Positions 1-6,901 of a stretch of 6,994 bases of DNA are shown here, piece by piece. Position 1 is the stretch's first letter. Each line of letters starts with the position of its first letter. Source of the stretch: DATAFT01 sp035544635 (lineage in GTDB: Bacteria > Acidobacteriota > Thermoanaerobaculia > Multivoradales > Multivoraceae); contig DATKDQ010000265.1 in assembly GCA_035544635.1 (NCBI GenBank), forward strand, positions 1-6,994. Direction: 5' to 3'. The notes under the pieces were generated by a model. The model was not told where the DNA came from, did not search any database, and saw only the letters and a program-made list of their open reading frames with translations. Both the position numbers and the translations under genes were made by a program.

Positions 1-2
1 TG

Positions 3-2930
3 ACGGTGCTGCGCGCCGTCTGCAAGTACCTGCTCCAGGCGCGGGTCGCCTGGAGCCAGGCCTACATGGAGCAGGCGCTGGCGGCGAGCCCGAACGTCGC
101 GCGGCTCCTGGTCGAGCTGTTCGAGACCCGCTTCGACCCGGAGCTCGAGGAGGCCGAGCGCGGCGGGCGGGTCGAACGGCTCGGGCGCGCCGTGCGCGAC
201 GCGCTCGAGGAGGTCCCTAGTCTGGACGAGGATCGCATCCTGCGCGGGTTCCTCGGCGTGATCGAGGGGGCGCTCCGGACCAACTACTTCCAGCACCAGG
301 AGGCCGGCGAGCCCAAGAGCTACCTGGCGGTCAAGCTCGACCCGCTGCAGATCCCCTTCCTTCCGCTGCCGCGGCCCCGCTACGAGATCTTCGTCTACTC
401 GCCTCGCTTCGAGGGCGTCCACCTGCGCGGCGGCAAGGTCGCGCGCGGCGGAATCCGCTTCTCCGACCGGCGCGAGGACTTCCGCACCGAGATCCTCGGA
501 CTGATGAAGGCGCAGATGGTGAAGAACGCCGTCATCGTGCCGGTGGGCGCCAAGGGTGGGTTCGTGGCGAAGCGGCTGGCGGGTGGCCCCTGGGGGCCGG
601 GGGCGGCGGGAGCCGGCCCAGGAGGGCTGGGGTCGGGGGGGACTGGCCCCGGGGCGTTGCGGGCGGTGGGGCCGACGGACGACCGCGCCGCGGTCGAGGC
701 GGAGGTGATCGCGAGCTACCGCGTTTTCATCTCGGGTCTGCTCGACGTGACCGACAACATCGTCGCCGGCGAGGTGGTCCCGCCGCACGACGTCGTCTGC
801 CACGACGACGAGGATCCGTACCTGGTGGTGGCGGCTGACAAGGGGACCGCCACCTTCTCCGACTTCGCCAACGAGATCGCCGCCGCCTACGGGTTCTGGC
901 TGGGCGACGGCTTCGCCTCCGGCGGCTCGGCGGGATACGACCACAAGGAGATGGGGATCACGGCGCGCGGCGCCTGGGAGTCGGTGAAGCGGCACTTCTG
1001 TGAGATGGGGCGCGACGTCGAACGCGAGGCATTCACGGTGGTCGGCATCGGCGACATGTCGGGCGACGTCTTCGGGAACGGCATGCTGCGGTCGCGGCAG
1101 GCGAGGCTGGTGGCGGCGTTCAACCACCGGCATATCTTCCTGGACCCCGATCCGGATCCCGAGCGGAGCTTCGCGGAGCGCGAGCGTCTGTTCCGCCTGC
1201 CCGGATCGTCCTGGGCCGACTACGACGCCAAGCTCATCTCGGAGGGCGGCGGCGTGTACACGCGCCTGGCGAAGTCGATCGAGCTCTCGCCCCAGGCGCG
1301 CGACGTGCTCGGCATCGAGGAGGAGAAGCTGACTCCCGCCGAGCTGGTGAGCGGGATCCTGCGGGCCCCGGTCGACCTGATCTGGAACGGCGGCATCGGC
1401 ACCTTCGTCAAGGCGTCCACCGAGAGCCACGAGGACGCTGACGACCGCGCCAACGATGCGGTGCGGGTGGACGGCCGAGAGATCCGCGCCAAGGTGGTGG
1501 CGGAGGGCGGGAACCTGGGCTTCACCCAGCGCGGACGCATCGAGTACGCGATGGCCGGCGGGCGCATCAACACCGACTTCATCGACAACTCGGCCGGCGT
1601 CGACACCTCGGATCACGAGGTGAACATGAAGATCCTGCTCAACGTGCAGGTGGCGGCGGGCGAGCTCACCCGCAAGCATCGCGACCAGCAGCTCGAGGCG
1701 ATGACCGACGAGGTGGCGGCGCTCGTTCTGCGCGACAACTACCAGCAGGCGCTCGCGGTCAGCGTCGCCGAGGACCACGCCGTCGAGTCGATCGACCCCC
1801 ACGGGCGCATGATCCGCGCGCTCGAGCGCGAGGGACGCCTCGACCGTATGCTCGAGGCCCTGCCGCTCGACGAGGAGCTGGCGGAGCGCAAGGCCGACGG
1901 CCGCGGGCTGACGCGCCCGGAGCTCGCCGTGCTCCTGGCGTTTGCCAAGATCGACCTCAAGGCCGACCTGCTCGAGACCGACGCGCCGGACGATCCCTAC
2001 TTCGTCACCGACCTCGAGTGCTACTTCCCGTCGCCCTTGCGCGGGCGCTTCGCCGAGGCGATCGGCTCGCATCGCCTGCGGCACCAGATCGTCGCGACCG
2101 CCGTCATCAACAGCCTGGTCAACCGGACCGGCCCCAGCTTCGCCTACCGCATTCAGGACGACACCGGAGCGCCCACCGCCGACATCGTGCGGGCCTACGT
2201 GACGAGCCGGGACGTGTACCGGCTGCGCCCCTACTGGCAGGCGGTGGAGGAGCTCGACGCCAAGGTGCCGTGCGAGGTGCAGGCGGGTCTGTTCCACGAG
2301 GCGGAGAAGCTCCTCGAGCGGGCGTCGCGCTGGTTCATCCGGCGCCCGGGGCGGACGCGGGACATCGCGGCGGCGGTCGACGAGCTGGGACCCGGAGTCG
2401 AGCTGGTCCGGGATCGGCTCGACGAGCTGCTCCAGCCGCCCGACCGCGCCCGCCTCGAGGAGGCGACGCAGACGCTGGAGAGCCGCGGCGTACCGCCCGA
2501 CGTGGCGCGCCGCGCGGCGCGGCTCGATCTGCTGTTCCCCGCGCTCGACGTCGTCGACGTCGCGCGCAAGCTCGCGGTCGACGTGCTTCCCACGGCGGCG
2601 CTCTACCTGCGCGCGGGGGATCAGCTCGGTTTCCACTGGCTGCGCAGCGCGATCGCGCGGATCCCGGCCGAGGTGCACTGGCACCGCCTGGCGGGCTCGA
2701 CCGCCATCGACGAGATCTACGTCATGCAGCGCGCGGTGACCGCGGCCGCGCTCGCGGGCGCGGAGCGGGGCGACCCCGCCGCGATGCTCTCGAGCTGGAT
2801 GAGACGGCGGGCCGAGGCGGTGGCGCGGGTGCGACAGATCGTGACCGAGCTCAAGAGCGCCGCTGCGATCGACTGGGCGATGGTGGGCGTCGCCCTGCGC
2901 GAGGCACGCGCCCTGGTGGAAGACGGGTAG
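3..2930 (+). CDS. NAD-specific glutamate dehydrogenase, large type (5' end missing)
   Basis: This cytoplasmic enzyme oxidises glutamate to 2-oxoglutarate and ammonium with NAD+. The frame is open at the left edge, so the GTG at 6 is an internal valine. About 975 residues are present, against about 1,600 in the usual large bacterial form, so some 600 N-terminal (regulatory, ACT-like) residues lie upstream. Numbering from the GTG at 6, the catalytic domain is recognisable by KAQMVKNAVIVPVGAKGGF (168-186), DDPYLVVAADKGTATFSDFA (about 269-288), ASGGSAGYDHKEMGITARGA (about 304-323), the nucleotide-binding stretch GIGDMSGDVFGNGM (347-360), and EGGNLGFTQRGRIEYA (500-515) followed by GGRINTDFIDNSAGVD. 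The remaining roughly 430 residues form the helical C-terminal domain, which ends at a TAG. All family signature blocks look intact, so the enzyme should be active. The oddity is a Gly/Pro-rich insertion at about residues 191-224. The next gene starts 38 bases downstream. Confidence 0.95.
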   Translation, partial: TVLRAVCKYLLQARVAWSQAYMEQALAASPNVARLLVELFETRFDPELEEAERGGRVERLGRAVRDALEEVPSLDEDRILRGFLGVIEGALRTNYFQHQEAGEPKSYLAVKLDPLQIPFLPLPRPRYEIFVYSPRFEGVHLRGGKVARGGIRFSDRREDFRTEILGLMKAQMVKNAVIVPVGAKGGFVAKRLAGGPWGPGAAGAGPGGLGSGGTGPGALRAVGPTDDRAAVEAEVIASYRVFISGLLDVTDNIVAGEVVPPHDVVCHDDEDPYLVVAADKGTATFSDFANEIAAAYGFWLGDGFASGGSAGYDHKEMGITARGAWESVKRHFCEMGRDVEREAFTVVGIGDMSGDVFGNGMLRSRQARLVAAFNHRHIFLDPDPDPERSFAERERLFRLPGSSWADYDAKLISEGGGVYTRLAKSIELSPQARDVLGIEEEKLTPAELVSGILRAPVDLIWNGGIGTFVKASTESHEDADDRANDAVRVDGREIRAKVVAEGGNLGFTQRGRIEYAMAGGRINTDFIDNSAGVDTSDHEVNMKILLNVQVAAGELTRKHRDQQLEAMTDEVAALVLRDNYQQALAVSVAEDHAVESIDPHGRMIRALEREGRLDRMLEALPLDEELAERKADGRGLTRPELAVLLAFAKIDLKADLLETDAPDDPYFVTDLECYFPSPLRGRFAEAIGSHRLRHQIVATAVINSLVNRTGPSFAYRIQDDTGAPTADIVRAYVTSRDVYRLRPYWQAVEELDAKVPCEVQAGLFHEAEKLLERASRWFIRRPGRTRDIAAAVDELGPGVELVRDRLDELLQPPDRARLEEATQTLESRGVPPDVARRAARLDLLFPALDVVDVARKLAVDVLPTAALYLRAGDQLGFHWLRSAIARIPAEVHWHRLAGSTAIDEIYVMQRAVTAAALAGAERGDPAAMLSSWMRRRAEAVARVRQIVTELKSAAAIDWAMVGVALREARALVEDG
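576..677 (+). repeat. Gly/Pro-rich low-complexity insertion with dense G-runs inside the dehydrogenase gene
   Basis: Between the conserved blocks ending VGAKGGFVAKR and beginning DDRAAVEAE the protein has about 34 residues made almost only of Gly, Ala and Pro, with a few Leu, Thr, Ser and Trp. Family members as I recall them have only a short loop here. The DNA has runs of five, five, three, three, four, seven and four G on the coding strand between 592 and 654. The pieces GGCCCCTGGGG and GGCCCCGGGG look like imperfect copies, which suggests slippage expansion. The reading frame is kept on both sides, so it is an in-frame insertion and not an obvious sequencing frameshift. Confidence 0.7.
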
Positions 2931-2954
2931 CTCTGGAAACAGACGCGCGTCGAC

Positions 2955-2960
2955 AGGAGG
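2955..2960 (+). promoter_or_regulatory. Shine-Dalgarno of the tannase-family gene
   Basis: A perfect AGGAGG stands 8 bases before the ATG at 2969. It fixes that ATG as the start, although its frame stays open far upstream inside the dehydrogenase gene and a second ATG occurs at codon 9. Confidence 0.85.
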
Positions 2961-2968
2961 AACGAACC

Positions 2969-4597
2969 ATGTGGCGAGCCAAGAGCGGTTGCATGCGCGG
3001 CATCGTCGGCGTCGATGCTCGCGGTCGGGTCCTCGCGCTCGTCCCCGTGATCCTGTTCGGCGCAGCGGCGGCTCACGCCAACGACTGCGACGCGCTCGCC
3101 TCGTATCGAGCGGGAGACGTTCGCGTCGACTCCGCCGAGCGCGTCGAGGCGGCCGGCGGACCGTCGACGGCCGCGCAGCCGACCGAGGGCGCCCGTGCGG
3201 CGGGCGGGCAGCCGGCCCACTGCAAGGTGGCGGGGACGATCGAGCAGGAGATCCGGTTCGAGCTGCTCCTTCCCGACTCCTGGAACGGCAGGTTCGTCAT
3301 GGGCGGCGGCGGCGGCTTCGTCGGCTCGGTGCAGAACGCCGCGCAGACGTCCCTCCTCCATGGCGGCACCGCGCTCGAGCGCGGCTACGCCACGGCGGGG
3401 ACCGATACCGGCCACCAGGGCCTGGGCACCGACGCGAGCTGGGCGCTGGAGAACCCGGAGCGCGAGCTCAACTTCGGCCACCGCGCCGTGCACCTGGTGG
3501 CCGAGGCCTCGAAGGCGATCCTCCGCCGCCACTACGGGCGAGACGCCGAGCGCTCGTACTTCTTCGGGTGCTCGCGCGGCGGGGGCCAGGGGATGATGGA
3601 GTCGCAGCGCTATCCCGAGGACTTCGACGGCATCGTGGCGGGAGCGCCGGCCTACGACTGGCCCGGCATCGGCGCCGGCTTCGTGCGGACCCAGCAGGAG
3701 ATCTACCCCGATCCCGGGGACCTGTCGGCACCGGTGATCACCACCGCCAACCGTGCGCTCCTGGCGCGCGAGATCACGGCCCGCTGCGACGCGCTCGACG
3801 GCGTCGCGGACGGCGTGATCGACGATCCCCGGCGCTGTCCCTTCGATCCCGCGGCGCTCCCGCGCTGCCCGAGCGAGGAGGGGGGGCCGGAGTGCCTGAC
3901 GGAACGACAACTGCGAGCGGTCCAGGCCATCTACCAGGGTCCCGACGTGGCTGGGAAGAACGTCCATCCCGGCTTCCCCTTCGGCGGCGAGAGCGACCTC
4001 GGCGGCTGGGACGCCTGGATCACCGGGCGCCCGAACGGCTTCGGACCGGGCCAGCCCAGCCTGCACTTCGCGTTCGGCACCAACATGTTCAAGTACCTCA
4101 TCTACGATCACCCGGAGTGGGACTACTCGAAGCACGACTTCTCGAGCTGGGCGCGCTGGGAGAAGGACACCGCGCGCGCGGCTAAGATCCTGAACGCGAC
4201 CGACCCCGACCTCTCGCCGTTCGCCCGCGCCGGCGGCAAGCTCATCCTCTGGCAGGGGTGGTCCGACCCGGCGATCACCGCGCTGGGGACGATCGAGTAC
4301 TACGAGGAGGTGGTGGCGAAAGACCCCGGCGCTCGCGACTACGCGCGTCTCTTCATGATGCCGGGTGTGCTCCATTGCGCCGGCGGCCCCGGCCCCGATC
4401 GCGTCGACTGGCTCCAGACCATCGCCGACTGGGTGGAGCAGGGCCAGGCGCCGGATCGCGTCGCGGCGTCGAGGATCGACGCCAACGGCAGGGTCCTGCG
4501 TACGCGCCCGCTGTGCCCCTACCCGCTGGTCGCGCTGTGGGACGGCAAGGGATCGACCGACGCCGCCGAGAGCTTCACCTGCGGCGAGCGCGAGTGA
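2969..4597 (+). CDS. Secreted tannase / feruloyl esterase family hydrolase
   Basis: This is a predicted exported serine esterase of the tannase family (Pfam PF07519), which includes fungal tannase and feruloyl esterase B and bacterial MHETase. Members hydrolyse ester bonds of aromatic acids. The product is 542 residues, normal for a full-length member. A signal peptide spans residues 1-37 (basic start, hydrophobic VLALVPVILFG, likely cleavage AHA|ND). The nucleophile lies in GCSRGGGQGM with Ser202, followed by QRYPEDFDGIVAGAPAYDW. Asp433 (QGWSDPAI) and His469 (GVLHCAGG) complete the triad. Cys201 and Cys470 next to Ser and His match the family's CS-D-HC disulfide arrangement. CDALDGVADGVIDDP (Asp274, Asp277, Val279, Asp281, Val283) matches the calcium site of the lid domain. 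The segment between about 225 and 410 is the variable lid that sets substrate choice, so the substrate cannot be named. The position after GCSxGG, often Arg/Lys, is Gly here. The gene may be cotranscribed with its neighbours. Confidence 0.93.
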   Translation: MWRAKSGCMRGIVGVDARGRVLALVPVILFGAAAAHANDCDALASYRAGDVRVDSAERVEAAGGPSTAAQPTEGARAAGGQPAHCKVAGTIEQEIRFELLLPDSWNGRFVMGGGGGFVGSVQNAAQTSLLHGGTALERGYATAGTDTGHQGLGTDASWALENPERELNFGHRAVHLVAEASKAILRRHYGRDAERSYFFGCSRGGGQGMMESQRYPEDFDGIVAGAPAYDWPGIGAGFVRTQQEIYPDPGDLSAPVITTANRALLAREITARCDALDGVADGVIDDPRRCPFDPAALPRCPSEEGGPECLTERQLRAVQAIYQGPDVAGKNVHPGFPFGGESDLGGWDAWITGRPNGFGPGQPSLHFAFGTNMFKYLIYDHPEWDYSKHDFSSWARWEKDTARAAKILNATDPDLSPFARAGGKLILWQGWSDPAITALGTIEYYEEVVAKDPGARDYARLFMMPGVLHCAGGPGPDRVDWLQTIADWVEQGQAPDRVAASRIDANGRVLRTRPLCPYPLVALWDGKGSTDAAESFTCGERE

Positions 4598-4668
4598 CGA
4601 ACGCGAGCCGAATGACGACACCGAAGCGGACACCCAACCGGTGCGAACGGCAGCGCCGGCCCAGGTGA
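4594..4668 (+). other. Possible 24-codon coupling mini-ORF between esterase and isomerase genes
   Basis: A GTG at 4594 overlaps the esterase stop as GTGA. Its frame runs 24 codons (rich in Arg, Thr and Pro, with an internal ATG at 4612) to a TGA that overlaps the GTG at 4665 as GTGA. It has no Shine-Dalgarno of its own and resembles no known peptide. It could carry ribosomes from one gene to the next, or be a chance arrangement in GC-rich DNA. I favour chance slightly. Confidence 0.15.
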
Positions 4669-5666
4669 CGACACCAGCGACGAGGTGGCGGCGGCTCGGG
4701 CGCGAGCCGCTCGTCCACTTCCTCGCCGGCGGGGCGCTGCTCTTCGCGCTCGACGGCTGGCTGGGATCGAGGGCCGAGGGGCCTTCGTACGAGCTCCACG
4801 TCGGCGCCGGCCAGATCGAGCGCCTGCGCCAGGCCTGGGAGGCGCAGAGCGGCCGCCCGCCGAACCAGGCCGAGCTGGCCGCGCTGATCGAGGACCACAT
4901 CCGGGAGGAGATCTTCTACCGCGAGGCGCTGCGGCGCGGCCTCGACGACGGCGACATCCTGGTGCGCCGGCGCCTGGCGCAGAAGCTCGCGTTTCTGATC
5001 GAAGACCTCGCCCTGATCGAGCATCCGCGAGAGGACGCGCTGCGGCGCTTCCACGCCGAGCGCACCGAGCGCTACGTCGAGGGTGCGCGGGTGAGCTTCC
5101 GTCACGTCTTCTTCAGCCGCGATCGGCGCGTCGATCCGGCGGCGGACGCGGCGGCGACGCTGGCCGCGCTGCGCGCATCGGGAGGCGCCTCCGCAGGCGG
5201 CGCCGGCGCGGCGCTCCTGGCCTCGCTCGGTGCCGCCGGCCGTGCCGCGGACGGCTCGGCAGGTGCCGGCGCGAGCGCCGCATCCGCCGAAGGGAAGAGC
5301 GCCGCCCCGCTCGGGGATCCCTTCATGCTCCACTCCGAGTACGCCGGGCGTACTCATCAGGAGGTGCGCGAGCTCTTCGGCGTCGATTTCGCCGACGCGC
5401 TCTTCGCGCTCGCCGGCGACGGCTGGCAGGGTCCGGTGCGCTCGAGCTATGGCGAGCACCTGGTGCAGGTGATCGCGCGCGCGGCCGAGCGCGTGCCGCC
5501 CTTCGAGGAAGTGCGCGAGGCGGTGGCGCGCGATCTCCGTCAGACCCGCCGCGTGGAGGCGAACGAGGCCGCCTACCGCGACCTGCGGAGTCGCTACGAG
5601 ATCGTGGTCGGGGAGCCCGCGGCCCCGCGCGCCGATCGCGACGGCGAGAGCGAGACGGCGGTTTGA
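4665..5666 (+). CDS. Membrane-anchored parvulin-like peptidyl-prolyl cis-trans isomerase (PpiC/SurA type)
   Basis: This is a predicted periplasmic folding helper of 333 residues. A basic start (RWRRLGRE) and one hydrophobic segment at residues 16-34 form an uncleaved signal anchor. A helical SurA-like N-terminal region follows at about 40-130 (PPNQAELAALIEDHIREEIF, then YREALRRGLDDGDILVRRRLA). The parvulin-like domain begins at SFRHVFFSRD (His147) and ends at WQGPVRSSYGEHLVQV (His265); these may be the two histidines of the parvulin fold. The classical GG-x-LG-x-F block is replaced by GDPFMLHSEYAGRTHQEVRELFG, as in the divergent group that I recall beside HupE/UreJ genes. An Ala/Gly/Ser-rich stretch at about 172-215 interrupts the domain, so isomerase activity is uncertain. 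The start is uncertain: GTG 4665 and GTG 4641 are both in frame, no ATG is available, and neither has a good Shine-Dalgarno. I chose 4665 for its short basic N-terminus. The stop overlaps the next gene. Confidence 0.85.
   Translation: MTTPATRWRRLGREPLVHFLAGGALLFALDGWLGSRAEGPSYELHVGAGQIERLRQAWEAQSGRPPNQAELAALIEDHIREEIFYREALRRGLDDGDILVRRRLAQKLAFLIEDLALIEHPREDALRRFHAERTERYVEGARVSFRHVFFSRDRRVDPAADAAATLAALRASGGASAGGAGAALLASLGAAGRAADGSAGAGASAASAEGKSAAPLGDPFMLHSEYAGRTHQEVRELFGVDFADALFALAGDGWQGPVRSSYGEHLVQVIARAAERVPPFEEVREAVARDLRQTRRVEANEAAYRDLRSRYEIVVGEPAAPRADRDGESETAV
5178..5309 (+). repeat. Ala/Gly/Ser low-complexity segment inside the isomerase gene
   Basis: About 44 codons encode almost only Ala, Gly and Ser with a few Leu, Arg, Asp and Lys. 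They sit between the first conserved parvulin strand (FRHVFFSRD plus helix) and the block GDPFMLHSEYAG. The segment probably forms a flexible loop. The frame is kept on both sides. Confidence 0.6.
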
Positions 5667-6709
5667 GGGGCGCAAGAGGCGCCGGCTCGTTTCTGGCCTC
5701 CGCCGTGATGCTCGTGGCGGGCCTCTTCGCCCTGGCCGGCACCGCCGGTGCGCACGAGGTCCGGCCCGGCTACCTGTCGATCGGCGAGCGCGAGGATGGG
5801 CGCTTCGACGTCCTGTTCAAGGTCCCCGCGAGCGTCGAGGCTCGGCTCGCGCTCGAGGCGCGCCTTCCCGCGGCGTGCCGGGAGCTGTCACACCCTGCCC
5901 GACTCTGGGAGCACGTCACGGGCGCGACCATCGAGCGCTGGCTCGTCGACTGCGGCGAGGAGGGCCTCGAGGCGGGAGAGATCGCGATCGGCAGGCTCGA
6001 GCTCACGCTCACCGACGTGCTCCTGCGCGTCGAGTGGCGGGACGGTTCCCGATTCTCGGCGCTCCTGCGTCCCGAGGCGCCGGCGGCGCGGGCGGTGCGC
6101 GACGCGGCGTCGAGCGTGCCGGTGGCAGGCTTCCTGCGGCTGGGCATCGAGCACATCTTGCTCGGGATCGACCATCTCCTCTTCGTCCTCTGTCTCGTGC
6201 TGTTGGTCGAGGGTACCCGGCGTCTGCTCCTGACCATCACCGCGTTCACGCTGGCGCACAGTGTGACCCTGGCGCTCGCGACGCTCGGCGTCGTCCACGT
6301 GCCGTCAGGGCCGGTCGAGGCGACGATCGCGCTCTCGATCGTCTTTCTCGCCCTCGAGCTGGTGCGTCGTCGGCGCGGCGGGGAGGAGAGTCTCACGGCG
6401 CGGCGACCCTGGCTGGTGGCGTTCGCGTTCGGCCTGCTTCACGGCCTCGGGTTCGCGGGGGCGCTCTCGGAGATCGGCTTGCCCGAGGGCGACATCCCGC
6501 TCGCGCTCTTCCTCTTCAACGTCGGTGTCGAGGTGGGGCAGGTGGCGTTCGTCGCGGTGGCGCTGGCGGCACTCGCGGCAGGTAGGGCGGCCGCCCGCCG
6601 CGTCGGAGCGGCGCAGGCCGCCCGGCGCTGGATGCCGCTGGTGCCGGCCTACGCCATCGGGTCCGTCGCCGCGGCCTGGCTTCTCGAGCGCGTTGCGGCG
6701 ATGCTGTGA
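5663..6709 (+). CDS. HupE/UreJ-family membrane protein with N-terminal periplasmic domain
   Basis: This is a predicted inner-membrane protein of 348 residues of the HupE/UreJ_2 type (Pfam PF13795). HupE/UreJ relatives are linked to nickel supply for hydrogenase and urease; the role of this long form is not established. A signal peptide spans residues 1-30 (hydrophobic MLVAGLFALAGTAG, likely cleavage AGA|HEV). A soluble domain follows at 31-150, then about six membrane helices from 155 to the C-terminus. Family motifs are HILLGIDH (His164, Asp170, His171: the HX5DH pattern), TLAHSVTL (His199), FGLLHGLGFA (His260) and FNVGVEVGQ (Asn286, Glu290, Gln293). These polar residues inside helices suggest a metal or ion path. 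The start is probably the TTG at 5663, overlapping the upstream TGA as TTGA. It gives a basic n-region, whereas the ATG at 5708 would leave a signal without positive charge and has no Shine-Dalgarno. No hydrogenase or urease genes are visible nearby. Confidence 0.9.
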   Translation: MRGARGAGSFLASAVMLVAGLFALAGTAGAHEVRPGYLSIGEREDGRFDVLFKVPASVEARLALEARLPAACRELSHPARLWEHVTGATIERWLVDCGEEGLEAGEIAIGRLELTLTDVLLRVEWRDGSRFSALLRPEAPAARAVRDAASSVPVAGFLRLGIEHILLGIDHLLFVLCLVLLVEGTRRLLLTITAFTLAHSVTLALATLGVVHVPSGPVEATIALSIVFLALELVRRRRGGEESLTARRPWLVAFAFGLLHGLGFAGALSEIGLPEGDIPLALFLFNVGVEVGQVAFVAVALAALAAGRAAARRVGAAQAARRWMPLVPAYAIGSVAAAWLLERVAAML

Positions 6710-6730
6710 TCTGTGCGCCGCCGCGGGCGT

Positions 6731-6754
6731 GCCTTCCGGGGCAGCGGAGGAGGC
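6731..6754 (+). terminator. Hairpin after the HupE-like gene (weak terminator candidate)
   Basis: GCCTTCCG (6731-6738) can pair with CGGA (6745-6748) and AGGC (6751-6754), giving eight G-C or A-T pairs with a six-base loop and a two-base GG bulge. It begins 22 bases after the stop codon. No T-run follows, only AAGCTCCTTCC, so it is not a classical intrinsic terminator. It could be a pause or an RNA 3'-end structure. Chance hairpins are common at this G+C. Confidence 0.3.
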
Positions 6755-6888
6755 AAGCTCCTTCCGTACCAGCACGCAGCAGCGCTCCGCGTCACACTGG
6801 CATCCCGCGGCACTCCCATCTGCGCGATCCGGGCTAGACTGCCGCGCGATCGGAGCGCCCGCGGCGAAAGCGGTCGCGGAGAGTCGGC

Positions 6889-6895
6889 AAGGAGG
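6889..6895 (+). promoter_or_regulatory. Shine-Dalgarno of the last, truncated gene
   Basis: AAGGAGG stands 6 bases before the GTG at 6902. It is the strongest ribosome site in the window with that at 2955, and it is the main reason to accept the GTG as a start. The rest of the 6710-6901 spacer shows a TAGACT (6835-6840) resembling a -10 box but no matching -35. Confidence 0.75.
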
Positions 6896-6901
6896 AATCG
6901 A

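Noticed and set aside
2942..2951. Ten-base palindrome GACGCGCGTC in the dehydrogenase-esterase gap as an operator
   Set aside because: Short CG-rich palindromes are expected by chance at this G+C, and no second copy or promoter was seen nearby.
2018..2968. Upstream extension of the esterase frame inside the dehydrogenase gene
   Set aside because: The extension encodes Arg/Ala/Gly-rich shadow sequence, while the dehydrogenase frame there is conserved. The Shine-Dalgarno and signal peptide place the esterase start at 2969.
4365..4664. ATG at 4365 as start of the isomerase gene
   Set aside because: It would overlap the esterase by more than 200 bases, across its catalytic His, with a Ser/Arg-rich shadow product. 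The basic-plus-hydrophobic anchor begins only after 4665.
2717..4900. Open frame of 727 codons on the minus strand across the esterase gene
   Set aside because: It is the mirror of a GC-rich coding region. Its product is Arg/Ala/Val-rich with no recognisable domain, it crosses three plus-strand genes, and the plus-strand esterase has all catalytic motifs.
4685..5662. Upstream extension of the HupE frame across the isomerase gene
   Set aside because: The product is almost only Arg, Ala, Gly and Pro, a frame shadow; the true N-terminus is the signal peptide after 5663.
4575..5675. 366-codon minus-strand frame opposite the isomerase gene
   Set aside because: It is another GC-driven antisense shadow without domain features or a credible ribosome site.
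6812..6840. Promoter with -10 box TAGACT before the last gene
   Set aside because: At the right spacing for a -35 the sequence is ACTCCC, unlike TTGACA; one -10-like hexamer alone is too weak to call.
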